Source of the DNA: Duganella levis
Lineage (GTDB): Bacteria > Pseudomonadota > Gammaproteobacteria > Burkholderiales > Burkholderiaceae_D
DNA length: 64,000 nt
Assembly: GCF_009857605.1 (NCBI RefSeq)
Contig: NZ_WWCT01000004.1
Location: 248,001-312,000, forward strand
Direction: 5' to 3'
The notes under the pieces are model-generated. The model searched no databases and was not told the origin of the DNA. It was given only the letters and a program-made list of their open reading frames with translations. A program made the translations under genes and the position numbers. Below are positions 43,837 to 52,838 of the stretch, piece after piece; position 1 is the first letter of the stretch; every line of letters begins with the position of its first letter.

Positions 43837-45468
43837 ATGAACGACAACACCCCTACCCCCTATTGTTCCGTGCTGCTGATCGATGACGAAGCCATGGCCG
43901 AAGACCTGATTGGCTATCGCCTGTCCAAGCATGCCGACATCCGGCTGCGCTACGACGCGCACGCCGAACTGGCGGTGACCCTGTGCCGGGAGACCGAAGC
44001 CACGGTGGTGCTGGTCGACCTGCGCATGCCGGGTGCGGACGGCTTCGACGTCATCCGCCTGCTGCGCGCCGCGCCCGAGACCGACCATGTGCCGATCATC
44101 CTGCTGTCGTCCGAGGACGATGCCGATACCAAGGCACGCGCCTTCGCGCTCGGCGCCAACGACTACCTGGTCAAGTGGCCTGAGGCGCGCGAGCTGGAGG
44201 CACGCATCCGCTACCACAGCGCCGCCTACCAGGCGCGCCGGCAGCGTGACGCCGCCTTCCTCGAACTGCGCCAACGCGAGGCGGAACTGCGCGCCAGCCA
44301 AGCCGCGCTGCACCAGTCGCAAAAAATGGAAGCCATCGGCCAACTGACCGGCGGCATCGCCCACGATTTCAACAATGTGCTGCAAGTCATCGGCGGCAAT
44401 CTGCAGCTGGTGAAGATGATCGGCGACGTCAATCCGCAGGGACTGGCGCGCGTCGACAACGCCCTCAACGGCGTCGAACGCGGCGCGCGGCTGGCGGCCC
44501 ACCTGCTGGCGTTCGCGCGCCGCCAGCCCTTGCAGGCGGCCGTGGTGGCGCTGGCGCCGCTGCTGGCGAATATGGACGACATGCTGCGCCGCGTGCTGGG
44601 CGCGCGCGCGCAGGTGCTGACCGACCTGGCGCCACAACTGTGGCACACCGAGGTCGATGTCGGCCAACTGAACAACGTGATTCTCAACCTGGCCATCAAC
44701 GCCCGCGACGCCATGCACGGCGACGGCACGCTGACCATCCGCGCGCGCAACGTCGCCGCCGGCGCACCGCTGCCGGACAGTCAGGGCGCTTGCCAGTGCG
44801 ACTATGTGCTGATCGAAATCGCCGACACCGGCAGCGGCATGCCGCCGGAGGTGCTGCAACGCGCCTTTGAACCATTCTTCACCACCAAGCCGACCGGCCA
44901 GGGCACCGGCCTCGGGTTGAGCATGGCGTACGGCTTCGTCAAGCAGTCGGGCGGCGAGATCGCGCTGCACAGCGAAGTCGGCCACGGCACCTGCGTGCAG
45001 ATCTATTTGCCGCGCAGCCACGGCACGCCGGCCGGCATGGTGCCCAGCGTGGCGGAGCCGCTGAGCGGCGGCGTGGAAACCATTTTGGTGGTGGAAGATG
45101 AAGACGACGTGCGCGCCGCCACCGCCGATCTGCTGGCGGCGCTGGGCTACGAGGTGCTGAGCAGCGCCGACGGCGAACAGGCCGCCCATCTGATCGAGGA
45201 CGGCGCCCATATCGACTTGCTGTTTACCGACGTGGTCATGCCCGGCCGCATCAGCAGCCTGGCCTTGAGCGAGCTGGTCAAACGCAAGCTGCCGCAGGCG
45301 CAGATCCTGTTCACCTCCGGCTATGCGGAAGGGGTGCTGGCGCACGACGGCAAGCTGCCGCCCGGCGTCCATCTGCTGCCCAAGCCATACAGCGCCGAAA
45401 CACTGAGTGCGCGCATCCGCCAGCTGCTGCACCAGCGCGCCACCACGACAGTTTCTACAGCGGCTTGA
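43837..45468 (+). CDS. Hybrid histidine kinase (receiver-kinase-receiver)
   Basis: A 543-residue soluble protein with receiver 1 (about 8-130, Asp in VLVDLRMPGADGFD, Lys replaced region LVKWPEA), a short coiled coil, a HisKA-like segment with the His in GGIAHDFNNVLQVIGG, an HATPase domain (DTGSGMPPE, GQGTGLGLSMAYGF) and receiver 2 (about 415-530; DVVMPGR, PKPYSAE). The family of GGIAHDFNN kinases usually senses through partners. Situated between bphO and bphP, it is probably part of the light-signalling network. Its 3' end overlaps the response regulator gene by 14 bases. Confidence 0.88.
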   Translation: MNDNTPTPYCSVLLIDDEAMAEDLIGYRLSKHADIRLRYDAHAELAVTLCRETEATVVLVDLRMPGADGFDVIRLLRAAPETDHVPIILLSSEDDADTKARAFALGANDYLVKWPEARELEARIRYHSAAYQARRQRDAAFLELRQREAELRASQAALHQSQKMEAIGQLTGGIAHDFNNVLQVIGGNLQLVKMIGDVNPQGLARVDNALNGVERGARLAAHLLAFARRQPLQAAVVALAPLLANMDDMLRRVLGARAQVLTDLAPQLWHTEVDVGQLNNVILNLAINARDAMHGDGTLTIRARNVAAGAPLPDSQGACQCDYVLIEIADTGSGMPPEVLQRAFEPFFTTKPTGQGTGLGLSMAYGFVKQSGGEIALHSEVGHGTCVQIYLPRSHGTPAGMVPSVAEPLSGGVETILVVEDEDDVRAATADLLAALGYEVLSSADGEQAAHLIEDGAHIDLLFTDVVMPGRISSLALSELVKRKLPQAQILFTSGYAEGVLAHDGKLPPGVHLLPKPYSAETLSARIRQLLHQRATTTVSTAA

Positions 45469-45910
45469 TGTAGCGGTGCGATCCCGGCGGCGGCTCGTTG
45501 AGCACCGCCCAGAAGATGCCGAGATCGGCGATCGCGCGCACGAATTCCGTGAAGTCGACCGGCTTGACCACATAGGCGTTGACGCCCAGCTCGTAACTGC
45601 GCACCAGGTCCTGCTCCTCGCGGGACGAGGTCAGCATCACCACCGGGATGCTTTTCAGCGCCGCCACGGCGCGGATCTCGGCCAGCACCTCCAGGCCGTC
45701 CACCTTGGGCAATTTCAGGTCCAGCAGCACCACCGCCGGGTTGCCTTGTTCACGGCTGGCATAGGCGCCGCGCGCGTGCAGGTAGTCGAGCGCTTCGGCG
45801 CCGTCGCGCACCACGATCACTTCGTTGGCCAGCTGGCTGCGCTCCAGCGCGATCAAGGTCAGTTCCAGGTCGTTGGGATTGTCTTCCACCAGCAGGATGG
45901 GCTTTAACAT
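45455..45910 (-). CDS. Single-domain response regulator (Rcp1-like)
   Basis: A 151-residue receiver-only protein starting MLKPILLVEDNPNDLELTLI. The acid pair is in VEDNPND, the phosphoacceptor in LLDLKLPKVDGLE, the Thr/Ser in MLTSSREEQD and the Lys in VVKPVDF. The long loop (DYLHARGAYASREQ) is typical of Rcp1-type regulators that pair with phytochromes. Its ATG lies eight bases after the bphP stop, so it is translated with the phytochrome and is its likely phosphotransfer partner. There is no DNA-binding domain. Confidence 0.9.
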   Translation of the reverse strand: MLKPILLVEDNPNDLELTLIALERSQLANEVIVVRDGAEALDYLHARGAYASREQGNPAVVLLDLKLPKVDGLEVLAEIRAVAALKSIPVVMLTSSREEQDLVRSYELGVNAYVVKPVDFTEFVRAIADLGIFWAVLNEPPPGSHRYIKPL

Positions 45911-45918
45911 AGTCGGTC

Positions 45919-48129
45919 TCAATCAGTTACGGGTAAAGCAAATGAAAATGTTGCGCCCTCCCCCGGCACGGAATGGGCCCAGACGCGGCCGCCATGGCGC
46001 TCGATAATACGGCGCACATTGGCCAGGCCGATGCCGGTCCCTTGGAAATCTTCCATCCGGTGCAGGCGCTGGAATACGCCAAATAATTTGTGGGCGTAGT
46101 CCATATTGAAGCCGACGCCATTGTCGGCCACGTGGAACACCGTCTCGCCCGGCAGCTGCACGCTGCTGATGCGAATCACCGCCGGATCGCGCTGGCTGGT
46201 GAACTTGACTGCATTCGACAGCAAATTATACAAGGCCAGTTGCAGGAAGGTGGGGTCGGCGGTGATCTCCGGTAGCGGCTCGATCACCCACTCGATGCGG
46301 TGCGACGGCAGGTCCGGCGCCAGCTTGTCGATGCAGCCGCGCACCAGCTGTTCCATGCGCACCGGCACCGGCCGCAGCGCCGCCCGGCCCATCTGCGAAA
46401 AACTCAGCAGATCGTCGACCAGCTTGCCGGCCAGCCGCGCCGCGTCCTTGATGTTGACCAGGAAGCGCTGGCGGCGTTCCGGGTTGTCGCTGGCGGCCGC
46501 CTCCAGCAGCAGGTCGGCAAAGCCGACGATGTGACGCAGAGGCGCGCGCAGGTCGTGCGACACCGAATACGAGAACGCCTCCAGCTCCTTGTTAGCGCGG
46601 CCCAGTTCCTCGGCCAGGTCGGCCATCTGCTCGGCGCGTTCCAGCGCGATGCCCAGCAGCGCGGTGCGGAATTCCAGCGCCAGCTCCACCTCGCCGTCAC
46701 GCCATGGCTCGCTGTTGCCGTGGATGGTCTCGCGCCACAGCTGGAAACTGCTGCGCGGCGACAGTTGTCCTGCCTGTTTATCGTCCGGACGGCCGGCCCA
46801 GTCGATCTGCACCACGTGCTCGGGCCGGAACCACAGCAGGTAGTGCGGGTGAATGCGCGAAATCTGCATCGCCATTAGGCCGCTGGCGCAATCGGTGTAG
46901 TCGGCCGCCGCCGCATAGTGCTCCGCCAGGTGGGAGCTATGGAACACGTCGTCCAGCACCTGGCCGTTCAGCCACGCGGCCAGCGCCTGGATCTGTTCTT
47001 CGGTCGGCGTGTCGCCAAACGTAATCAGCCGTTCGCCGATGACGATGGCGACGCCGCCGGCGCGCGCGAAGTGCAGCAGTTCGGGCAGCACGCTGCGCAG
47101 GTTCTCGATGAAGTCGGCGCCCTGGGTCAGGCCGCCGAGGATGCGCACCATGGCGCGCCGTACCTCAAGTCGGAACTGCAACTCGTCGGCATCGCTGCGG
47201 TTCTTGATGTGCAGTGCCAGGATCTGCCCCAGTTGCTCGCACACGGTGCGCTGGTGGAAACTGAGCCGGCGCGGCTGCGCGTGGTGACAGGAGATCAGTC
47301 CCCACAGCTTGCCCTTGACCACCAGCGAAACCGACATCGACGCCAGCGTGCCCATATTGCGCATGTATTGCAGGTGCACCGGCGATACGCTGCGCAGCGC
47401 GGCAAACGACAGGTCGCTGGCGTGGCCGCCGAACGGATGCTGCGGCGGCACCAGCGGCGCCGGCGTGTAGTGCGCGTCCGGAATCAGCCGCACGCGGTTG
47501 GCCACGTACAGAGCGCGCGCCTGGCGCGGAATGTCGCTGGCCGGGAAGCGCTGGCCCAGATAGCTGTCGTAGCCGTCGGCCAGCGACTCGGCCAGCACAT
47601 TGCCGTGGCCCTCCTCGTCGAAGGCGTACACCATCACCCGGCCAAAGCCGGTCAGGGCGCGGATGTCGTCCGCCGCCAAGCGGCTCAGTTCGGCGATGGT
47701 GTCGGCGTCGCTGATCTTGTTGAGGAAGTCGCCTACCAGCGGATACAGCTGTTGCAGATCGCTGCCGGGGCCGCCCGCTGGCTCGAATTCCAGCAACAGC
47801 AAACCGTCCCACGCATGGGCCAGCACATCGAACGGCGCGCCGCCCTGGGCCAGTGTCGACAGGTAGGCCGGCTGTTCGCGCAGCGCGCCGGCCGTCAGTT
47901 GCGGCGCCAGCTGCGCCGCGCCGGCAGCGCCGATGACCTCGGCCAGCGGCCGGCCCAGCGCCTGCTCCGGCGCCATGCCGGTGAACTGCTCCAGGTTGGC
48001 GCTGACCTGGCGCACCGTCAGCTGCTCGTCCATCGCCAGCAAGAAGCCGTGCGGCTGCACCGCGCCGGGCGTGCGGATCGGTTCGCGGTCGCAACTGGTG
48101 AGATCGATGGCGGGGCTATCCTGGGGCAT
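45919..48129 (-). CDS. bphP: Bacteriophytochrome histidine kinase
   Basis: A 736-residue red/far-red photoreceptor with PAS (about 20-120), GAF (135-310), PHY (320-500) and kinase domains. Cys13 in DLTSCDREPI is the biliverdin attachment site. GAF motifs RFPASDIPRQ (196-201), His252 and CHH (281-283) are intact, as is PRSSF of the PHY tongue. The kinase has His in YSVSHDLRAPLRHIVGF and an HATPase ending GTGIGLANVRRII. It is first in an operon with the Rcp1-like regulator; the chromophore is made by the nearby BphO. Confidence 0.95.
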   Translation of the reverse strand: MPQDSPAIDLTSCDREPIRTPGAVQPHGFLLAMDEQLTVRQVSANLEQFTGMAPEQALGRPLAEVIGAAGAAQLAPQLTAGALREQPAYLSTLAQGGAPFDVLAHAWDGLLLLEFEPAGGPGSDLQQLYPLVGDFLNKISDADTIAELSRLAADDIRALTGFGRVMVYAFDEEGHGNVLAESLADGYDSYLGQRFPASDIPRQARALYVANRVRLIPDAHYTPAPLVPPQHPFGGHASDLSFAALRSVSPVHLQYMRNMGTLASMSVSLVVKGKLWGLISCHHAQPRRLSFHQRTVCEQLGQILALHIKNRSDADELQFRLEVRRAMVRILGGLTQGADFIENLRSVLPELLHFARAGGVAIVIGERLITFGDTPTEEQIQALAAWLNGQVLDDVFHSSHLAEHYAAAADYTDCASGLMAMQISRIHPHYLLWFRPEHVVQIDWAGRPDDKQAGQLSPRSSFQLWRETIHGNSEPWRDGEVELALEFRTALLGIALERAEQMADLAEELGRANKELEAFSYSVSHDLRAPLRHIVGFADLLLEAAASDNPERRQRFLVNIKDAARLAGKLVDDLLSFSQMGRAALRPVPVRMEQLVRGCIDKLAPDLPSHRIEWVIEPLPEITADPTFLQLALYNLLSNAVKFTSQRDPAVIRISSVQLPGETVFHVADNGVGFNMDYAHKLFGVFQRLHRMEDFQGTGIGLANVRRIIERHGGRVWAHSVPGEGATFSFALPVTD

Positions 48130-48200
48130 TGTATAGACGGAAAAATACCAAGTTATCAGACCTGCATCATAGCAAGTTCCAGCCGACGCTGCCGCACGCC

Positions 48201-48689
48201 TCAGCCCAGTTTCAATTCCCAGTAGCCGACATCGATCCAGCGGTCGAATTTGCGTCCGACTTCGCTGAAATGGGCCACCTTGACGAAGCCGAGCCGCTCA
48301 TGCAGCGCCACACTGGCCGGATTGGGCTGGGCGATGCCGCCGATCGCCATGTGCACGCCGCGCTGGCGCAGTTCGGCCAGCAGCGCCGTGTACAGCGCGC
48401 TGCCGATGCCCTGCCCGCCCTGGCCGGGCGCCACATACACGCTGGTTTCGGCCGAAAAGCGGTAGGCGCTGCGCACCCGCCATTTGGTGGCGTAGGCGTA
48501 GCCGGTCACTTGGCCGGCATCGTCCTCGTGCACCAGCCACGGCAGCACGGCGCTGAGGTCGCGGATGCGCTGCGCCATCTCGTCGTCCGTCACCGCGCGT
48601 TCCTCGAAGCTGATGGTGGTGGTGGCGATGTAGTGGTTGTAGATGGCGGCGATGGCGCCGGCGTCCTCCGGCGTGACGGCGCGCAACAT
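48201..48689 (-). CDS. GNAT N-acetyltransferase (phosphinothricin/amino-acid acetyltransferase-like)
   Basis: A 162-residue acetyltransferase starting MLRAVTPEDAGAIAAIYNHY, the opening of the PAT/MnaT group. The segment TTISFEERAVTDDEM, the acetyl-CoA loop GQGGQGIGSALY and the ending NPASVALHERLGFVKVAHFSEVGRKFDRWID are characteristic. Members acetylate phosphinothricin, methionine sulfone or similar amino acid analogues. Its ATG overlaps the TetR stop (TGATG), so the two are coupled. Confidence 0.87.
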   Translation of the reverse strand: MLRAVTPEDAGAIAAIYNHYIATTTISFEERAVTDDEMAQRIRDLSAVLPWLVHEDDAGQVTGYAYATKWRVRSAYRFSAETSVYVAPGQGGQGIGSALYTALLAELRQRGVHMAIGGIAQPNPASVALHERLGFVKVAHFSEVGRKFDRWIDVGYWELKLG

Positions 48690-49387
48690 CAATTGTCGGC
48701 CGCCGGACGCAGCGTGGCGAACAGCGGCGAGGCCACCGGGCCGATGTCCGGCAGCGGCATGGTGGCAATGGCGCGCGCCTCGTCGGCCGGCAAACCGATG
48801 CCGTGCAGCACCATCGTCAGCATGTTTTCGATATGCTGCGGCCCGCCGCCGCCCTCGGTCAGCTGGGTTTCGATGCCGAAGAACACCGATCCCAGAATCA
48901 TGTCGCGCACCGCCAGCGCGCTGCCGGCGGTAAAGCGGCCCGTGGCCAGACCCAGTTCCAGGTCGCGCAGCAGGTAGCGGTCCAGCCGCCGCCCGCGCAC
49001 CGCGTGCGCCGGGCCGATGCGGGTCAGGAAGGTGCCCCACACCGGATAACGCAGCGCAAAATACACGTACAGCCGGGTGCCGACGCAGAAGCGCGCCACC
49101 GGATCGTCGTAGCGCAGCACCTGCGGATCGACCACGCCCAGCACCTCTTCGTTGAGGTCCTCGGTGACGGCCGCCAGCAGCTCGTGGGTGGTCTTGAAAT
49201 AATTGTAGAACGTGCCGCGCGCCACGCCGGCGGCGGCGATAAAGTCGTCGATCACCGGAGCGTCCGGGCCGAGCCGGGCGAAGACGTCGATGGCGCTGCG
49301 GATCAGCAGTGCGCGGGTGCGCTCGCGCCGTTCGATGCCGACGCGCTGCTGGTGATTGGGTGCTGGAGTGGTGAGGATTTCGTTCAT
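48689..49387 (-). CDS. TetR-family transcriptional regulator
   Basis: A 232-residue regulator starting MNEILTTPAPNHQQRVGIER. The HTH is in ERTRALLIRSAIDVFARLGP to ARGTFYNYFKTTHELLAAV (about residues 22-75), and the rest is a helical ligand-binding domain. It lies between a DUF1275 membrane protein gene (18 bases upstream) and an acetyltransferase gene on the same strand; it may control this operon. Ligand unknown. Confidence 0.87.
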   Translation of the reverse strand: MNEILTTPAPNHQQRVGIERRERTRALLIRSAIDVFARLGPDAPVIDDFIAAAGVARGTFYNYFKTTHELLAAVTEDLNEEVLGVVDPQVLRYDDPVARFCVGTRLYVYFALRYPVWGTFLTRIGPAHAVRGRRLDRYLLRDLELGLATGRFTAGSALAVRDMILGSVFFGIETQLTEGGGGPQHIENMLTMVLHGIGLPADEARAIATMPLPDIGPVASPLFATLRPAADN

Positions 49388-49405
49388 GCGGGAAGTATAG
49401 ACCAA

Positions 49406-50137
49406 CTAATTACGTCCGCGCACGTCGTCCAGCAGCGGCACGATGGCCAACAGCAGCAGCGCCGCCGCCAGCGGCAGCGTCGCCACGAAGCCCAGTTGCT
49501 GGAAGCCGAAGGCGCCGGCCACGCCGCCCGCCAGGAACATCGCCAGCAGCGAGCCGAGCAGCGCCAGCCGGCGGCGGTCGGCCGTCACCGGCGCGGTATC
49601 GGCGGCGCGGTTCCAGTAGCACAGTTTGCCCAGTTCGATGCCGATATCGGTCACCAGGCCGGTGACATGGGTGGTGCGGATTTCGGCACGCGAGGCCTTG
49701 GTGACGATGGCGTTTTGCAGTCCCATCACAAAACACAGCAGCGCCACGGTGGCGGCGATATGGCCATGCGCCGCCAGCCGCGCGCCGAGCAGGCCGAAAG
49801 CCAGCAACAGCGCCGCCTCCAGCAGCAGCGGCAGCGCGTAACAGCTGTGGGCGGCGCGGCGCCGGCCCCAGTTGATCAGGATGGCCGAGGTGGCGGCGCC
49901 GAGAAAGAACGCCGCCAGCGACGCCAGTCCCGCCAGCAGCAGCCCGCTGTGGCCCAGCGCCAGATTGTCGGCCAGCGCCGACACCACGCCCGACATATGC
50001 GAGGTGTACTGGCCGACCGCGAAAAAGCCGCCGGCATTGACCGCGCCGGCCACGAACGCCAGCGCGCGCCCCAGCCGGCGGTTGCTGAGATCGGTGCGCT
50101 GCGGACTGGCGTAGGTGCGCAGGTAGTGCATGGGCAT
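49406..50137 (-). CDS. DUF1275 (YoaK-like) membrane protein
   Basis: A 243-residue inner membrane protein with about six or seven helices, starting MPMHYLRTYASPQRTDLSNR. The motifs AGAVNAGGFFAVGQYTSHMSG and CFVMGLQNAIVTKAS with TTHVTGLVTDIG are diagnostic of DUF1275, a distant relative of sulfate/anion transporters whose substrate is unknown. GGAG precedes the ATG. First gene of the DUF1275-TetR-GNAT operon. Confidence 0.88.
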   Translation of the reverse strand: MPMHYLRTYASPQRTDLSNRRLGRALAFVAGAVNAGGFFAVGQYTSHMSGVVSALADNLALGHSGLLLAGLASLAAFFLGAATSAILINWGRRRAAHSCYALPLLLEAALLLAFGLLGARLAAHGHIAATVALLCFVMGLQNAIVTKASRAEIRTTHVTGLVTDIGIELGKLCYWNRAADTAPVTADRRRLALLGSLLAMFLAGGVAGAFGFQQLGFVATLPLAAALLLLAIVPLLDDVRGRN

Positions 50138-50176
50138 GACGGGTCTCCGTGAGGAATGTCGCCCGTCGATTGTAAA

Positions 50177-51193
50177 TCAAAAGTCCTGGGTGGCAGGATA
50201 TTGGCTGTAGAAGTCGTTGTCCCAGTGGAAATGGGTAGTGGAGACGGTGATGGTGACGTCCAGCGCCTCGACGAAATGCCACCAGCCGACCGGCAGGAAC
50301 AGGATCTCGCCCGGCGCCAGCACGCACTCGCGCACCTGTACACCGGCCATCATCGGGAAGCGCTCCAGGTCGATGTTACGGCCGTCCACCGGCGAAAAAC
50401 AGTGGCGCTGGTTGTACATTTTTGGCGTGTCGCACGGCGCCACCAGCCGCACCCGCTTGCGCCCGGCGATCTGCAACATGAAGTTGTTGGTCAGGTCGTG
50501 GTGGAACGGCGTGATGGTGCCGGCCGGGCCGAACCAAAAAAAGCCAGTGCTGCCCGGCTGCAGATAGGCGTCCAGCGGCGGCAGGTCGGCCATCAGCCCT
50601 TGCAGGGCGTCGCGGTTCCGGCCGTCGTTATTGGCGGTCATGTAGAAATCGTTGGTGACGCGGGCGTTGCGCACCAGCGCCACATAGTCGCCGAACGGCA
50701 TGCGGCGCCGGTGCGAGGTGCTGTTGATCTCGTAGTCGGGATCGGCGTTGCGGCCGAACTGCACCTCCACCTCGCGCTCGCCCAGCTGCGCGGCCAGGTA
50801 GTCGAAGGTCCATTTGTCGCGCGCGGCGCAGCCGTCCAGCATGCCGGTGATGATGACCGGCTGGTTGCGCTGGTAAAACTCGTGCAGGAAATCGTCGCCC
50901 AACAGGCGCTCGCGGCGCGGCACCTCGGCCGGCGCCAGCTGGTTGAGCCGCGACTGGATGCCCAGCACCCAGTCGCGCTTGGCCAGCCGGTTGTGCAACC
51001 GCGCCACTCCGCGCAGATAGGGACTGGCCAGCGCCGCCTCGACCTCGGCGCGCGCCGCCGCCTCGGCGATGCCGGACTGGACCATGATGCCGGCCAGATG
51101 CCCGGGCTGGCCGCCGAGGATCAGGTTCTCGGCGATCCAGCCGCGCCAGGAATCGTTGACAGCGGTCGGCGGCACGGCATCCTGGCGGTTCAT
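50177..51193 (-). CDS. Cupin-like JmjC-type Fe(II)/2OG oxygenase
   Basis: A 338-residue protein with a JmjC-like cupin domain in its C-terminal two-thirds. His231-His232-Asp233 in PFHHDLTNNFMLQIAGRKRV gives the HxD metal pair, and the distal His near 306 is in LPVGWWHFVEALD. The start of the domain, RNQPVIITGML, is typical of cupin_8 proteins, which hydroxylate proteins or peptides. The N-terminal 90 residues are helical and less common. The target is unknown; no peptide precursor gene adjoins it. Confidence 0.85.
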   Translation of the reverse strand: MNRQDAVPPTAVNDSWRGWIAENLILGGQPGHLAGIMVQSGIAEAAARAEVEAALASPYLRGVARLHNRLAKRDWVLGIQSRLNQLAPAEVPRRERLLGDDFLHEFYQRNQPVIITGMLDGCAARDKWTFDYLAAQLGEREVEVQFGRNADPDYEINSTSHRRRMPFGDYVALVRNARVTNDFYMTANNDGRNRDALQGLMADLPPLDAYLQPGSTGFFWFGPAGTITPFHHDLTNNFMLQIAGRKRVRLVAPCDTPKMYNQRHCFSPVDGRNIDLERFPMMAGVQVRECVLAPGEILFLPVGWWHFVEALDVTITVSTTHFHWDNDFYSQYPATQDF

Positions 51194-51225
51194 CGGCGAG
51201 CTATCCTTTTTGCATTGTTGCTTTT

Positions 51226-51624
51226 TTAATACACAGTTTCCGGCAACACTGCACGCGCCACGCCGTCGCGGACATCGATCACGCGCGGGAACAATTTGCC
51301 GAAGCTCATCTTATAACAAGCCTGGCCATCTTTCCACGCGGTCGGCAACACCAGCAACATCTGGAACGACGTCGGCTGATCGCTCTGCGCGCCGAAAATC
51401 GGCGGCGTACCGGCCAGCACGATGGCCTGCATCGGCTCGCCGCCATCCATCTCCATATGGTGACCGCGCACCGACATTTCGTGCACGTCGCCGGTGACGG
51501 TTTCCAGCACAGCGGTGCCAACCACGCTGTCGGTTTCGCGGTTGACAACCAGGTTCAGACGCAGCGACGGACGGCCCAGGGCGGCACTGTGGATTTCATA
51601 AACGGCGGCAAATAACTGGCTCAT
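51226..51624 (-). CDS. Conserved hypothetical protein (possibly DUF1842)
   Basis: A 132-residue soluble protein starting MSQLFAAVYEIHSAALGRPS, largely beta-stranded, with alternating segments such as LRLNLVVNRETDSVVGTAVL. It resembles the small DUF1842 proteins of betaproteobacteria, but I am not certain of the family. No signal peptide or membrane helix. It lies 33 bases upstream of the JmjC-like gene on the same strand and may be cotranscribed with it. Function unknown. Confidence 0.65.
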   Translation of the reverse strand: MSQLFAAVYEIHSAALGRPSLRLNLVVNRETDSVVGTAVLETVTGDVHEMSVRGHHMEMDGGEPMQAIVLAGTPPIFGAQSDQPTSFQMLLVLPTAWKDGQACYKMSFGKLFPRVIDVRDGVARAVLPETVY

Positions 51625-51735
51625 GGCATTTCCTAAAGTGAAGAGCTGAAAACATGCTCTGCACTGTAGGCGGACCGCGCCAAAATAGCCTTCCGGTTAC
51701 CTTCCGATTCGTAAGCCGCTGTTTATAAACACAAT

Positions 51736-52233
51736 TTACCGCTTTGGCAAGACCCAGTCCGGACGGATGTAATGGCAGGTGTAGCCGTTAGGAATGCGTT
51801 CCAGGTAGTCCTGATGCTCCGCTTCCGCCTCCCAGAACGAGCCGACCGGTGCCAGTTCGGTAACCACTTTGCCCGGCCACAGGCCAGAGGCGTTGACGTC
51901 GGCGATGGTGTCTTCGGCGATCTCGCGTTGTTTCTCGTCGGCATAATAAATAGCCGAACGATAACTAGTACCGAGGTCATTGCCCTGCCGGTTGGCGGTG
52001 CTCGGGTCGTGGATCTGGAAGAAGAATTCCAGGATTTTGCGGTAGCTGAGCACGGCCGGATCGAAGTTGATCTCGATCGCCTCGGCGTGTGTTCCATGGT
52101 TACGATAGGTGGCGTTGGCTACATCGCCGCCGCTGTAGCCGACGCGCGTGGACACCACGCCCGGCATTTTGCGGATCAAATCCTGCATCCCCCAGAAGCA
52201 ACCGCCGGCCAGAATGGCTTTTTCCGTGCTCAT
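51736..52233 (-). CDS. msrA: Peptide methionine sulfoxide reductase A
   Basis: A 165-residue MsrA that reduces the S-epimer of methionine sulfoxide in proteins. The catalytic Cys12 is in AGGCFWG, followed by family motifs [27 protein letters not shown] and [19 protein letters not shown]. It is of the short cytoplasmic kind with no export signal. AAGGAATT precedes the ATG. It is one of several oxidative-stress genes in the window, with katE and the ohrR-like gene. Confidence 0.95.
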   Translation of the reverse strand: MSTEKAILAGGCFWGMQDLIRKMPGVVSTRVGYSGGDVANATYRNHGTHAEAIEINFDPAVLSYRKILEFFFQIHDPSTANRQGNDLGTSYRSAIYYADEKQREIAEDTIADVNASGLWPGKVVTELAPVGSFWEAEAEHQDYLERIPNGYTCHYIRPDWVLPKR

Positions 52234-52430
52234 ATTTAATTCCTTTCAATAAATGTTCCTAGCCAATTTGGAGACAACACGACATTTCTTCAAGCGCGCC
52301 GCCAAAATGCCACTATAATTGACGCAAGGAAAGCCAATTTGCTTTTGGTTTGCGTGCCCCCTCCCTGTCGCGCCCCGCCTCCTCCGGCCTGGACCCAGCC
52401 GAACGCCACGTTTCATTTTTCGTTCATATC

Positions 52431-52838
52431 ATGGACCAGACCACTACCCAACGTATTCTCGTTGTCGACGACAACAGCGAAGCGGCCGACATTTCGGCCG
52501 AACTATTGGAACTGCACGGCTACCGCACCGCGGTCGCCTACAACGGCCTGACCGGGCTGGAAGCGGTTCGCACCTTCGAACCGCACGCCGTGCTGCTCGA
52601 CCTCGGCATGCCCGGCATGGACGGCTACCAGGTCGCTGCCGCGCTGCGCGCCGTGCCAGACTTCGACCAAGTAGCGTTGATCGCCTTCACCGCCTGGGGC
52701 GACGTCGTCACCCGCCAGCGCGTGATCGACACCGGCTTCGACGCCCACGTCATCAAGCCGGCCAACCTGGAACGCATCCTGACTGCGGTGCGCGAAGCGT
52801 TGGCCTCGCGCGCGCAGATGCAGACCAGCGCCGCGTAA
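52431..52838 (+). CDS. Single-domain response regulator
   Basis: A 135-residue receiver-only protein starting MDQTTTQRILVVDDNSEAAD. It has the acid pair VDDN, phosphoacceptor Asp in LLDLGMPGMDGYQ, Thr in AFTAWGD and Lys in VIKPANLE. No output domain. No clear ribosome binding site precedes the ATG, and a TATAAT at 52314-52319 would give a leader of about 105 bases; an earlier in-frame start is possible but adds atypical residues. No kinase adjoins it. It ends directly against the convergent TonB-domain gene. Confidence 0.85.
   Translation: MDQTTTQRILVVDDNSEAADISAELLELHGYRTAVAYNGLTGLEAVRTFEPHAVLLDLGMPGMDGYQVAAALRAVPDFDQVALIAFTAWGDVVTRQRVIDTGFDAHVIKPANLERILTAVREALASRAQMQTSAA

Noticed and set aside
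43816-45573. Open frame of about 585 codons antisense to the hybrid kinase
   Set aside because: Covers a clear receiver-kinase-receiver gene; product is Gln/Arg/Val-rich with no domain.
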